Source of the DNA: Sanderia malayensis
Taxonomy: Eukaryota; Cnidaria; Scyphozoa; Semaeostomeae; Pelagiidae
Direction of reading: 5' to 3'
Assembly (NCBI GenBank): GCA_013076295.1
Contig: RQOL01000876.1
Coordinates: forward strand, 5,332,001 to 5,396,000
DNA length: 64,000 nt
Position 1 is the first letter of the stretch. Every line of letters starts with the position of its first letter. The position numbers and the translations under genes were made by a program. A model generated the notes under the pieces. The model was not told where the DNA came from. It made no database searches and saw only the letters and a list, made by a program, of their open reading frames with translations. This document shows positions 8,082 through 19,646 of this stretch, piece by piece.

Positions 8082-11000
8082 ATGGCTGAAATATTCGAAA
8101 GCTCTCAGCGTCCAAAGTCAAAAACGGGCTACCGCTATGTGCCAATAAATGTCGATGAGCAATTGGAAAGCTCCGGTGGATATGTTTCAAGTGAAGCCGG
8201 GTCCTACCAAGACGGAGGCCAAGGCCTACCCGACTTGGGCCTGGAAGACGACTGCTTACCTCCTCCGACTAACGGTTATGGAAGCTTCAGACGTGGCCAA
8301 CGAAAAACTGTCATCTCCAGGATGCCAGATGGTGATGTGCCTCCATATCGAGCTGTCTTCTTAGTTACCAATGCCGCATTTGGAGCTGGTATACTGAACT
8401 TTCCTCAAGCTTACATGAACGCCGGTGGAATTGAAACTGCAGTCATTGTTCAATGTGTAAGCATATTTCGAAACTTGTAAAAAGATGCGCCCCCTCATTC
8501 GAATGCCCCTGCTTCAATTACCCCCATATCTTTTTTTTGTGCACTTATCTATCTACTTTTAATTAATGGTTGCACTGTAGGAGTTTCTTCAATATGTTGA
8601 ACAAAGTTCCAGATACCGTAAATCCTCGAATTAGCCCCCTGGGGGCTTATTTATTTTCGACATTTTCAGAGGGGGGCTATTCGAGGGGAGGCTTAATCCA
8701 AGAGGGGCTTATAAAGCTATCTGAAATATGGCACAAAAATTGATGTTGTTACTGGGAAAAGAAGACGGCAAATTGGTTTAGTTGTTCCAGCAAAGTATTT
8801 TGCATAACACAGATAATCAGAAAAATGCTTAGATAATGGTGAAAGAACTGCTAGAAAAACAAAATCTTCTCGAACTCGCTGTACGCAATGAAAGCATTGT
8901 TAAAGGACCTTGTATAGTATAATCTATAATTGTTTTATCAGCATTAAATTCATATGTTCAAAGGCATAAATATTGTTTGGTAGAACTCAATAAAACGCCT
9001 TTGGGAACCTCCAAGAGAAAATATCAGCATGTTAGGGGTGGGGGCTTATTCGAGGGGGGGGCTTATTCACAATTTGTAGTCCTAAGGTGGGTGCCTATTA
9101 GAGTGGGGGCCATATTCGAGGATTTACGGTAGTAGATGATTGATGAAGTGCTTAAGTCTCCAAGTTTATTTATGCTAACAACAACAATGACAGCAAATGC
9201 TACCTGATGTTAATAATGAGAACTATTTCAACAGTTAATCAAATTTATTTGATTAACTGCCCTGCAAACCTATGCCAAAAATAATGAGAACTATTTGCCT
9301 TGACAGATTATGCTTGTGTTTATTATTGGAGCATTCCTCATCATAGCGAGATGTGCTAATAAGTCACAATCACCCACATACCAGGACCTAGTGCTTTTCA
9401 TGTGTGGCCCTAAAGCAAAGATGGCTTCACAAATACTCATCATAATCTATTTTTTTGGAGGATGCATAACATATCTTATCATCATTGGAGAGCAGGCATC
9501 CAAAGGTATCATGAAGTAGCATGCTTCATTTTCAACCCGCCTTGCATAACTGATTTATTATCAAGTTTTATGGTCAGGGCCGCATTTACCCATGGGCCCA
9601 GCCTTCTAAGATTCTTAGATTTAGGGCCCTGAGCAAAATTTCAAAATCATATCAACTGCTGTTGGTTTGTTTCTTTCGTTTGAATTGAGAAGTAATGTCT
9701 TCAAACAACACAGTGGCTTCATTATTTCACAATATGTGATGTATCTCAACGGACCCAAATAAACCTTGGACCCAAGGCCCCAACCAGCTTAAATGTGGCC
9801 CTGTTTATAGTCAAAAACATATCTCCTCTTATTTCTATTTTCAGTTATTTGTTTTCTTGGTTAAAGGTTTATGCTTCATGTTAAAGCATATTTTCAGCCA
9901 GCTCACTAAATGTCTTTTCCTTTAGTGCTTATGTATATATTAAAGGTGCAAGACATGCCGTGGTATGCTGACAAACGATTTCTAATGTGCTTGATTTCAA
10001 TTATTTTCATTTTGCCATTGTGCATTCCTAAAAGACTAAAAGTTCTCAGCTATTCAAGGTTTGTATAAAATGGTATTATATGTGATGGCGTTTTTACATA
10101 GACATACAATTTTCACTGTTCTATATCAAAATGACCATTTAGTGATTCTCTTTACAATATTTACTTGTGAAATCAACTCTAATTTACCACCAGCCATGTA
10201 TGTACCTTTAAGTAACTGTCAAAGCCAGATACTTTAGAACATATTTCATTCAAAATCTTTTCTTGAATTTTAGTTTCTTTGGCGGCATTGGTGCAATTTT
10301 TATTACATGTATTGTTGTTTACAAATATTTTTCTGGAAATTATAAAGCTTCAATTATTCACAACAAAAGGTATGTTAATTTCAAATGCACTACACTCTTG
10401 ATTACATTCGAACCTCAATTCCGCTCAAACTTTTTACAACTCTTGCAACAACTTCACGCAATTTCTGCTGTTGTGCAAACTTGGAGAAGAATTTGGAAAA
10501 GGTATTAAACGTGTCCTTTTGTTTGAATTTTAGCGTCCCACAGACGAAAACAAGTATTACAAGTGTAATGACCGCCATTCCTGTTATCTGTTTTGGCTAC
10601 CAGGTAAGTTACATTAAAAAGATACCTTAAATCTATCAAATATGCGCTTCTCCCAACACTCACCTGTTATAACGTAAGAGAACAGGCGTTTGTTAATAAG
10701 CGCCTTCTGAAACATGTCGTCAAATTATAGAGATTTACTTCACTTGTCTACTTAATATGATCGCTTCTCTCGCTTACACTTTTTTTTATAAACCAGATAA
10801 TTTTTGCCGAGGCTCGATGTTCTTAATTTTTTCATAATTTGAGGCTCGAGTTCTTAAAAGTGTTCTTATTTTATTTTTGCAGTAATATTAGACCAGAGCT
10901 GAAACATTATTTATACATGTACTCAGCTACTTTACTACGGCAAAACACGTTGCCTTATGAATGACTTTTGTTCAGGAGTTGCATAGTTTTGTTTTGTTGA

Positions 11001-13283
11001 AGTGAAAAAGTTCAAAAATTACTTTGTTTTTTTTCTTGTTTCTTTTTTAATTTCTCATCCGAGGCTGAGCATGTTCTAAACTTGTTCTTATTTTTTTGGG
11101 AAATCGAGCCTCAATGTTCTTATAAAGTGTGTTCTTATAAAAAAAGGAGTTCATATAAACAGCTGGCCATCATGTTTTACTCGTGATTAATTAGGTTCCT
11201 AGTAACCTGCGTGCAGATTGAAAATACAGGGTTAAATTGTCTACGTATCCTTGTATTTAGAGTCTACACAGAGGCTAGTTTCTGTATGCTCAGTTGATGT
11301 TCTTTTGGTTACCATTTTCAGTGTCACGTGTCATCTGTAGCCGTTTATGCAGATTTAAAGAACCGGTCGATGGTTCGGTTTTTCGTCGTGACGTGTGTCG
11401 CCATGTTTATTTGCACAACGTCGTACGGCTTATGCGGATCATTCGGTTATTTGACGTTCGGTATGGATACGCAGAGTGACGTACTCATCAACTATAATGC
11501 AGATGATGTGCTGGCGAATGTGGCAAGAGCAATGGTCATTCTCATCATCTTCTCATCGTTTGCTATCATCACTTTCTGTGCCAGGTATTTATATTTATGT
11601 TTGCAATGCAGTTAAACCTTGATATGTCGAATACTTAGGGGCGGGGGGATGGGGTATATTTGTTCGCGTTAGCGAGAGTTCGAGTTATTGAGGGCCAAGC
11701 ATAAAGGCACATATGTCGGACCAAGGAGACCAAATGATGCTTGACATATCGAACAATCGATTTAAATAATAGTTGATTGAAGAAGATTCAACTGTATACC
11801 GTAAATCCTCGAATAAGCCCCCGGGGGCTTATTTGCAAAAACGAAATTTTAGCTGGATTATTGCCCAATATAAAGCAAAATAAAAGCTATACGACGCAGC
11901 CAATCAATGAAGTTATTGGTTTAAACTTGCTGTTATTTGCAATACATTCACTAAACAATTTCAATGTGTGGGAACTTGGGCTCAATATCGTTGGAAATGA
12001 TTATCAGGATGGGGGTTTATTCGAGGGGAGGGCTTATTCGAAGGTGGGGGCTTATTCGAAGATTTACGGTATGTTTTTATTTGCACAAGAAGAATTGCAC
12101 CGTAATAGATGCCTCTTCACGGTAGAGATGTTTTTGAAATGAAACATGCTGTACTCATAACCTGCTGTGTTTGAAAGTCAAACGATTTTTGTGTTTTTAG
12201 AACTGCTGTTGAAGATATCGTATTGAAGTGGCGAGGTCTGGGCCCAGATGAAGCTGAGAGACACGAACGTCGCAGGAGACTGGTTGAGACTTTTACCTGG
12301 TTTGGCTCCGCTCTCTTATTGGCTGCAGTCATCCCGAATATTGGTGTTGCCATTGCACTTATCGGTGGAATTGCTGCTTTGTTTATTTTCGTATTTCCAG
12401 GTATGCATATGTATATACATATCTATAGATATTATGCATACGTATATATACGTATATATGTATATACATATCTATATGCATACGTATTATCTACACTGAT
12501 ATCACTCACAGTGCTCAATGTACAGAAGTACAGAGCAATTATAGAGTAGAAGCAAGAAAGTAGACTTAGTTCTCTGTTACTCCGAGTTTCATACTTGCAC
12601 ATTCATCAGACAGACTATACCTTTCTTGCTTCTACTCTATGTATATACATATGTATCTGTTCAATGTATGTATGTGTTTAAATCCTACCCATGCTATATA
12701 GCTACAATAATTATGGATCCAGTGATAACGTTCGTGCATATAGCATATATTAGCATATATTGTGCACTATTAGCGCTGTGGCTCGAGCACTTCTGCGCAT
12801 GCTTGAGCCACATATTTTATATATACATACATATCACCAAGATGGTATAGTAGATCCCTTGTGACTCTTAAGCCTAGTTTCCATATTGTCGTTCAGGGTC
12901 GCTGAGGGTCGCTGAAAGGATTAAAAATCACACAGAGACATTGTCAAAAGTTGATTTTAATCCTTTGAGCGACCCTCGACGACCACAGGGAAACTAGGCT
13001 TTACTCGAAACAAGTCACAAACAGAAGACTTTCTATATCGCTTATATTTCGTTCTATTTCAAGTTTTAGAGCTTATCAGATACTTGTGATGCGTTACTCT
13101 GTTTTTCTCCCAGGTATGTGTCTACTACAGTCCGTCAACCTGAGAGTACTGAGAAAACTCTACGTGAGAGAGAAGATTCTCATATTCATAGGCTGTGTGT
13201 ACATCGTAATAGGAGTATTTATATTCGGAGAAAATACAACGTTGGCAATATCTGAAGATATTAAAAGCAAATCTTTATATTAG
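8082..13283 (+). CDS. SLC38A7: Sodium-coupled neutral amino acid transporter, SLC38A7/A8-like
   Basis: Eight exons: 8082-8456, 9307-9505, 9926-10058, 10274-10369, 10534-10603, 11322-11584, 12201-12400 and 13114-13283. Phases agree and the protein is 501 residues (human SLC38A7 is 462). A hydrophilic cytosolic N-terminus of about 85 residues precedes TM1, AVFLVTNAAFGAGILNFPQA, the classic AAAP/APC unwound helix (G-A-G-I/L-N-F-P). Further helices include the ILPLCIPKRL, TAIPVICFGYQ-CHVSS and GYLTFG motifs. The penultimate helix region matches SNAT7 (AVIPNIGVAIALIGGIAALFIFVFPG). Family members move glutamine and other amino acids with sodium across plasma or lysosomal membranes. SLC38A7 fits best, but SLC38A8 was not excluded. 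Introns are full of small transposons (8614-13000). An AATAAA at 13685-13690 probably ends the transcript. Confidence 0.88.
8614..9131. repeat. TA-flanked DNA element, CCGTAAATCC-end family, copy 1
   Basis: It starts TACCGTAAATCCTCGAA and ends GGATTTACGGTA, a perfect inverted terminus with TA at both edges. Subterminal motifs GGGGGCTTATTCGAGG recur several times near the 3' end. It sits in SLC38 intron 1. The TA edges suggest a Tc1/mariner-like MITE. No transposase frame is inside. Confidence 0.75.
9575..9803. mobile_element. hAT-type MITE with 8-bp target duplication
   Basis: The termini CAGGGCCGCATTTA and TAAATGTGGCCCTG are inverted repeats with one mismatch. The flanks TTTATGGT (9567-9574) and TTTATAGT (9804-9811) form an 8-bp duplication with one mismatch. 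CAGGG ends plus an 8-bp duplication are hallmarks of hAT elements. There is no coding capacity. It sits in SLC38 intron 2. Confidence 0.8.
11608..11798. repeat. Small inverted-end repeat (TATGTCGA family)
   Basis: It begins near TGCAGTTAAACC-TTGATATGTCGA and ends near TTGACATATCGAACAATC followed by TTCAACTGTA. The termini are degenerate inverted repeats. It abuts the CCGTAAATCC element at 11797 in SLC38 intron 6, so two elements lie back to back. Confidence 0.5.
11797..12071. repeat. TA-flanked DNA element, CCGTAAATCC-end family, copy 2
   Basis: It starts TACCGTAAATCCTCGAATAA and ends TTCGAAGATTTACGGTA. It is shorter (275 bp) than the copy at 8614 but has the same ends and the same GGGGGCTTATTCGA repeats near the 3' end. 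It is in SLC38 intron 6. Confidence 0.75.
12405..12485. repeat. TATA/CATA/CGTA simple-sequence tract
   Basis: Alternating purine-pyrimidine sequence made of TATACATA, TATACGTA and TGCATACG units, with several self-complementary hexamers. It begins just 3' of the SLC38 exon 7 donor. Confidence 0.7.
12540..12642. repeat. Inverted repeat with ~60-bp loop
   Basis: ATAGAGTAGAAGCAAGAAAG near 12540 is matched by its reverse complement CTTTCTTGCTTCTACTCTAT near 12622-12641. The arms are 20 bp and identical. It lies in SLC38 intron 7. No target duplication was recognised. Confidence 0.7.
12778..12811. repeat. Short hairpin, 12-bp arms
   Basis: The arms GTGGCTCGAGCA and TGCTTGAGCCAC pair with one G-T wobble around a 10-nt loop. 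It is intronic and its role is unknown. It is not followed by the purine-rich element of a histone 3' end. Confidence 0.5.
12871..13000. mobile_element. Harbinger-like MITE with TTA duplication
   Basis: The termini AGCCTAGTTTCC and GGAAACTAGGCT are perfect inverted repeats, flanked on both sides by TTA (12868-12870 and 13001-13003). Inner arms continue the pairing (CAGGGTCGCTGAGGGTCGCT against AGCGACCCTCGACGACC). A 3-bp TWA duplication is typical of PIF/Harbinger elements. It is 130 bp and non-coding. Confidence 0.75.
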
Positions 13284-14067
13284 ACTCGAAAAGTGTAGGA
13301 CACATTTAACTTATTAAAGCTACAAATATTATATCTATTTTTTGAATTACTCTCTGAATGTAATACTTTACTGTGTATTTTTGTTTACCCATTAGTATCC
13401 AATTTTGGTGATTATTTTAGGATTTCTCCGAGTCATTTTTTGACAATGGCCCAAAACACTGTTTTAGAAAATATCGTATGTGAATGTTAGAATTTCTTGT
13501 TCTTATACTTGCATTAACTTTCAGAGTCATTGATGTTTTAGCAAATGTTGATATTGAAAGGCGGCTTCAATTTATTGCCAGCACATAATTTAGATGATAA
13601 AGTCAACATAACACTGGCCAATTTTTTAATCTAGTTCTTAGTTTTTTTACCTTTCTAATCTTTCTCCCAAAATTAAAATGTTTGAATAAATTTAATTGTG
13701 TTGGCCTATTTTTTAACTTGTCTAATATAAACTGCATATTTTTGACTAATTACGCATAAGTTATATTAGTTATATTAGTTATATTTTAATTGATGAAGTA
13801 TTGAACCCTTTGTCTCTGTCCATTACTTCCATTGCGCTCATTTTGTGGGTTCGAACTTACTGTCTGTAGTTTTGAACCTGAACTGACTGATAGCGAGGCT
13901 GCTACGTATTTATCAAAACAAATTTGCTGGAATCTTTTTTCAGTTGATTGATGATGATGGTGCAAATTTCCGTCGGTGTTTAACAAGATTGAAGATATCA
14001 AGTGCATAAATTGAAATTTGCAACCACATTATCGGCAATATCTACTCTACTGTATACGGCTTATAAA
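13284..14067. other. SLC38 3' UTR and ABHD upstream region
   Basis: The first 400 bases are probably SLC38 3' UTR with AATAAA at 13685-13690. A small TTATATTAG tandem tract lies at about 13758-13786. No exon is supported before the ABHD start at 14068. Confidence 0.5.
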
Positions 14068-17000
14068 ATGACTGAAGTAGCTGAATCAAGGTAGGTTAAT
14101 ATATTGTTTCTTTAATGTGGGCCGGTCGCCTCCCCTCCCTCCCTGTTGTCCAAAAAGTTAGGCCAAAAGCATCTTCCCGTCCGGCGTCCCGTCCCGGTCT
14201 TTGAACTGTAGCCCATTTTGAACAGGAAGACATGCAACAGATGTGTAAGCATATAATCCAGCCCAATAACTTGTTATTTTCTATATTTGCGGTAAGTTTC
14301 GAAGGTTAGGAAAGATGTTTTAGCTCAATGCATATCCGTGTTTACAAATGGCTATATCTAAATATTATTATTATTATTTTGCATTGCAAGTCATGATGCG
14401 GTAAAGGGTCACTATTAACAGCAGATGTTATGGGAGATCTATAAAATAGATAAACAAGACTAGATTTTAGAGCAAAAACGGTTCACTCCCGATGTCAACA
14501 TCATTTTGCTTTTTTGTTTTGAATTTGAATTAATAGATGGAATTTGAACAAAGTCGGCCAATATCCTTCTCCTCTAAGCCGCAAGTTTGGTCTCGTGACA
14601 CATTCATGAATGGAATGCCAAAGTCAGGTTATTTATTATTCTCATTGCATACCAGTGGCGTAGATAGAGGGGGGTCAGGGGGCGAAAAACCCCCTGTAGA
14701 GCTACACTGCCACTTTGCCGGAAAATTGCTGATCTTGTGGGAAAAAAATATTTTCTGCTTACGTTCAGCTCTAGCTAATTCCTTATCTTAATTCATAGTG
14801 TTGAAGAAACAAAAATGCTTATTAAATTTTTGTTGGAAAATCTGAATTTCTCGCCCCCCATAAAATTTCCTATCTATGCCATTGTCTGAAGGAAGCAAAA
14901 AATAATTTTTTGAAATTAGGATGCAGCTACACAACACAACAAGGGCTCACTGCACCATGAAGCAGTTAAATTCATCACATTATTTTTTATTTTAGAATTT
15001 TCACATGCTGGATTTGTTACTTCAAACTACTAATGTAAAGAAATTCTTTTTCACACATTTACAAATTAATTTTTTGTAGATCTGCTGTGTCGAATCTTTC
15101 TGAAGGACCAGAGAATTTTTCATTAGAGCCGGCTAGTGCAGGTTGGTTCAGTAGTTGGTGCTCATGGCGCCCAACGTCTCAAAGCCTGCTGGAAGCTGCA
15201 GAGCAACAGATATTGAGATGTGAGTTTTCTTCTTTGTGTCAAATACATGTGTATTGTAAATCCTGGAGTAAACCTCTGGGGTTTAATTGCAAAGTTAGAT
15301 TTTTGGTGGGGGTTTATTCGTAGGTGGCAGCTCATTTGATTATTTGTATACCGTAGTGCTTTGAATGAATGCCTGGGTATTTATTAAATTTTTTGATATT
15401 TTAGGGTGGCATCTATTCGAGGGGGCATTTAAAAGAGGGATGTGTTTATTAATTAGCATCTAATGATGATCACACTTTGTGTGAAATTCTGATTAACAAC
15501 TAAAAATTTCTGGTTCCAAAAGTATAATTTAAAAAAATATCTGAAAATCTAGTTCAAAGTCGCCATCAACATCATCTTCCTTGATGATGTTAAAAGAAGG
15601 ACCAGCTTCGGTTCTGTGTTTCATATGCGTGCCCCTCTAAAAGGGGGCATCTATTTGATGGGCATTTAATAGAGGGGGCGTTTATTCAACAAATTTTAAA
15701 ATAGGGGGCCTTTATTCGAGGTGGGGGCTTAAAAGAAGGGGGAATTCAATTAAAGCATTACGGTATACCAAGATACAACAAAATATAAATGTATAGTTTT
15801 TATAGTATACCACAATAATGATGTTTAAAACCATTGAAGATGAAGCAAACAATCCTTATTCTCATTTCTTTATTACGTTATAGATGTAAAAACAAAAATG
15901 AGAGGTCGGTATGTATCAATTGATAGCACCAATCGAATTTGGACGATTCAGCTGAACGAAGAAGAGAAGACGAGAACTCCATTGGTCCTCGTACACGGTT
16001 TTGGTTCGGGTACCGGTCTGTGGGCAATGAATCTTGACGAGCTGTCGAAACGGCAAAGCGTCTACGCTTTCGACGTTCTCGGTTTCGGTCGGAGCTCTCG
16101 GCCACAGCTGTCGTCGGACGGTGCCGAGGCCGAGCGGGAATTTGTCGACGCGATCGAAAAGTGGCGAGAAAAGGTCGGAATTTCAAAGTTCATTTTGTTA
16201 GGGCATAGTTTAGGTGGGTTTATCGCCTGCTCCTATGCGTTGAAGTACCCCGAAAGGGTGCGACATTTGATACTAGCCGATCCGTGGGGCATCAACGAGA
16301 AGCCGCCGCCCGGTGAAGAGCCGTTCAAAATACCAAGATGGGCAAGATTTGTGGCTGCGATTCTAAGCCCCTTTAACCCTTTGTCCGCAATCAGGGCGGC
16401 TGGACCTTATGGTTAGTATGCTCATAGTTGGTTTTTTAATATGATTATTTTGTGCAAGTGAGGTGTGAGTCTCAACACTCTAAAAGCTAGAAATTTTTTA
16501 GAGTTATCGAGATTTGAAGAGTTAGCAAGCATAAAGCTGACAATATTCGAATGGTATGGAAATGCTCGAGATAGCGAGGAATTCGTTAACGATAATCGAC
16601 CCACCCAGGCCCTTCACTGTAGTGCAAATAGATTGTGAAAAAACTTTGAATTTCAAGGCCATGTGTGTGTGGCTGATCCATATTCTACAAACTTTCCCGG
16701 GAGTTTTGTGACAGAGCTATACACTTTTAAAGTATACTTGTAATTTGCCATGTAGATTTCGAAGTCCAACTGTATTTGTTTATCTCTGATACTTTGTTTT
16801 AGTATATGTATTATCTACCCTTCTAAGATCCGTTATAACAGTAGCCTAGATGTCATATCCACTCTTCATATGTGCACCATCTGCCAACACATTGCTACTT
16901 TACATTCTCTGTGACTGTTACTCGTAGGGCCGAAGTTAGTGCAGAGATTTCGACCAGATTTGAAACGAAAGTTCAAGCGATTATTTCCGGAAGATGAAGA

Positions 17001-18025
17001 TGAAACAGTGTTCAATTATATTTACCATTGTAATGCACAAAGCCCCAGGTGAGCAAGTTATGACTGCATCTACGATTATTACAAGAAGCCCCCAAAAGCA
17101 CCATAAAAACCCCTATTAAGGGACACTCTGTATCGAATGACACCTCTCAGCAATGTAAAATTGGTCCTACACAGCTATTTTGCTCTACCTCTTCATGGTG
17201 GTGTTACAAAAGAAGACAGTATAGCTGGCCCCACAGGTGTTGGTTGTCAGTTGTATGGAGATTCCTGCGAATTGTTGAAACTTCTAGCAACGTTTTATAT
17301 CACTGAGTCTTTTCATCTAACTTATTTAATTTCATTGATCGTTCCAAGCGTTTATGAATATATGTTATTTACATGACCTACGATTGGTGAACAAAGTCCT
17401 GCGACACTGAGAATTTTTGCAAATTGTGCCTGCTTCTTTCACCCCTGTTCTCCCCCCCCCCTTCTCTCTCAAGCCATGTTGTCTCTGGAGAATGGTATAT
17501 ACAATGTCGACTAAATTTCGACCATATGAATGGTGACCACAAGAGTTTGGTTGATGTTGATAACCTTTTTTCGTAGTATCCCACAAACTTTTTTCCACCA
17601 TTGTAATCCATTATTCACATTTGACTATTGTTTTCAGTGGGGAAACGGCGTTCAAAGGCATGACAATTTCATTTGGCTGGGCAAAGTATCCCATGATCCA
17701 CCGCGTCAAGGACATTGACCCGGACGTTCCCATGACACTGCTATACGGCTCCCGGTCGTGGGTCGACTCCACCACTGGCTACAACGTCAAATACATCCGA
17801 TCCAAGTCCAACGTCGACGTGCAGATCATCCGTGGTGCCGGCCACCACATCTACTCGGACCAGCCTGAGCGGTTCAACTGGACCGTCTCGAATATCTGCG
17901 ACTTAGCGGCCAAAGATGATGGGCTGGACGTTGTGCCATTGTCGCCTCCTGTTTTTCCGGAGATCGACGAGAATGAAGACCGGTTCTGGAGCCAAAGAAA
18001 TAACGTCCAACAAGAAGTCGATTAG
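14068..18025 (+). CDS. ABHD4: Alpha/beta-hydrolase, ABHD4/ABHD5 (CGI-58) family
   Basis: Five exons: 14068-14090, 15080-15219, 15884-16411, 16928-17048 and 17638-18025. In-phase joining gives 399 residues (human ABHD5 349, ABHD4 342). A Trp-rich N-terminal segment ([10 protein letters not shown]) corresponds to the lipid-droplet anchor of ABHD5. [14 protein letters not shown] is the oxyanion-loop region, and [12 protein letters not shown] and [17 protein letters not shown] follow the family. The nucleophile elbow is GHSLGG with Ser at residue 163, and the C-terminal His lies in GAGHHIY at residue 340. Human ABHD5 has Asn in place of that Ser and is a co-activator of ATGL. ABHD4 has Ser and hydrolyses N-acyl phospholipids. 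The protein should therefore be catalytically competent and may represent the state before the vertebrate split. The C-terminal tail is about 30 residues longer than usual. Confidence 0.9.
14653..14884. mobile_element. hAT-like MITE (GGCGTAGATAG ends)
   Basis: The ends CAGTGGCGTAGATAG and CTATCTATGCCATTG are inverted repeats with two mismatches. The GGCGTAGA core is shared with the hAT elements at 32957 and 38653. No 8-bp duplication is recognisable, so the copy is older or its edges are misplaced. It is in ABHD intron 1. Confidence 0.6.
15349..15765. repeat. TACCGT...ACGGTA element, copy 3 (compound)
   Basis: It starts TACCGTAGTGCTTTGAATGA and ends AAAGCATTACGGTA, with internal repeats such as GGGGGCATCTATTTG and GGGGGCGTTTATTCA. 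A partial related sequence (TTGTAAATCCTGGAGTAAAC) precedes it at 15253. The block fills much of ABHD intron 2. Confidence 0.6.
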
Positions 18026-18050
18026 TTCTGACCCATCGTATTTATGTAGT

Positions 18051-18102
18051 GGTATTAATGTATTCTATATGGTATTAATGTATTCTATATGGTATTAATG
18101 TA
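18051..18102. repeat. 20-bp tandem repeat, ~2.5 copies
   Basis: The unit GGTATTAATGTATTCTATAT is repeated exactly at 18051 and 18071, with a partial third copy at 18091. It is within the probable ABHD 3' UTR. Confidence 0.85.
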
Positions 18103-19062
18103 CTGGGTGTTGCGTAGTATCTTCCCTGCAACATGGTGCTAATGGTGCTGATATCGGACTGTTCCTATTGTCAACCCTGCAATCTTCGTTCAACCATCAT
18201 TCCATTGTTATTGTCGTATTGTTGTGCTTACGCCAATGGTATTATGCTTTCAGAAGTTCAGTTTTAAATAGATGTAGAAAGTGGATGAATCTTGACACAA
18301 CAAGCCCTCGTCCTTCACAGAACCGACTTTCCGGTCCCTTAAACTGAGCGTTTGATCCCTGGAATTACTTCTCCATAGTGTAATATACCCTCTAAGGAAC
18401 TCTTAGGAGTTTTAACTTAACCAAATAATTCACGAACTTAACGAAGGATCACAATATCGTGATTCATCTTTATTATTTTATTATATTATGCTGTTATACT
18501 TATGCAACCTTCGTTGTTGCTGGTTTGAATACATTCTATACATGGTTGTGGGTGGAGGTAAATTTTTTGTCATTTGTTTTGTTTATGTGTACGTCAAGTT
18601 ATTGCATTTTTAGGGTGTTGTACTTGCGATTGCTGTCTTCGATTGAATTTGCCGTTTTATGTAATGTATTTTACAATGTAATCATTTTCAGCACATGTAG
18701 CAGTAAACATGCAGTGTAATTGTAGGAAACATTTCAGACTCTTTACAACTAATGTTATTGTTTTCCTGCTCCGTCATTTTCTTCAGTATTCTCCTACCAT
18801 GGCAATTTTCTATATTTATTCTAATTATGTAATTCTGATATTTTAGCCTCTAAATTTTGTATAAATGCTTGTAAATTTTGTGGTTAAACAGTCAGAGTCA
18901 ATTACTTGAAGGTTACATCAATTACGTCGTTCCTCTCTCCCATTCTGTGCCTTCCCCGTGTATAAAGCTTTTAACATGGAAAACAGCGCTTGCTAGACTA
19001 TTCTAGACTATGCTTTTGTGACGTTGTGCTGTAGATCATTACTTATTATTAGTCTGTTGGCA

Positions 19063-19483
19063 TACCGTAAATTCTCTATTAAGCCCCTCTCTCTAATTAG
19101 CCCCCCCTTTTCAGAAGGAAAAATTTAATAAGCCCCCCCTCTCAATTTAGCCCCCCCTAATCTTCACTGATGCCAAAATAAGTAAACTTGACAAACAACG
19201 GAGATTTTCATTTTATTCACTGGTCGTTCAATACTTCTCAACAAATTCAAATTCAAATCATTTAGGCTTAAGTATTGTAGATATAAACGTTTTTCACACA
19301 GACTTCATTGAATAATGTATTTCATGTATTATTTAATGTATTTCCACCATTGAAAATGGTTTTCTATTACAAAATATTTATTAAGCCCCCTCTCTCAATT
19401 TAGCCCCCCTCTCTAATAAGCCCCCTCTTTAAAGTACTGAAAAACAATAAGCCCCCCGGGGGCTTAAAAGAGAATTTACGGTA
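19063..19483. repeat. TACCGT...ACGGTA element, copy 4
   Basis: It starts TACCGTAAATTCTCTATTAA and ends AGAGAATTTACGGTA, so about 15 bp of each terminus pair. The subterminal sequence is made of repeated CTCTAATTAGCCCCC-type units, a variant (TTCTCTATTAAG) of the TCCTCGAATAAG subfamily. Confidence 0.75.
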
Positions 19484-19646
19484 TTTCTATAAAACTTTTA
19501 AATGGTAAACAAGCTATGTCCCTGGTTGAAGTTGTGCCAAGTGGCGCAGTATAAAGGTGGTCGGTAGTAAGTCGTTGATGAGCGTGCGTAGTCCATCATG
19601 CTGGACTGGAGAGTAATAAAATTAAAAGAGGCATCAAGAAAGCGTC

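Larger units (their letters stand above)
18026..19646. other. ABHD 3' region and spacer
   Basis: It holds the ABHD 3' UTR, a 20-bp tandem repeat (18051-18102) and a TACCGT-type element (19063-19483). No additional exon is supported. The frame at 18459-18719 is AT-rich without recognisable similarity. Confidence 0.5.

Noticed and set aside
12778..12811. Hairpin considered as a histone-type 3' stem-loop or microRNA
   Set aside because: Loop and stem lengths do not match a histone stem-loop, and the 12-bp arms are too short for a microRNA precursor.
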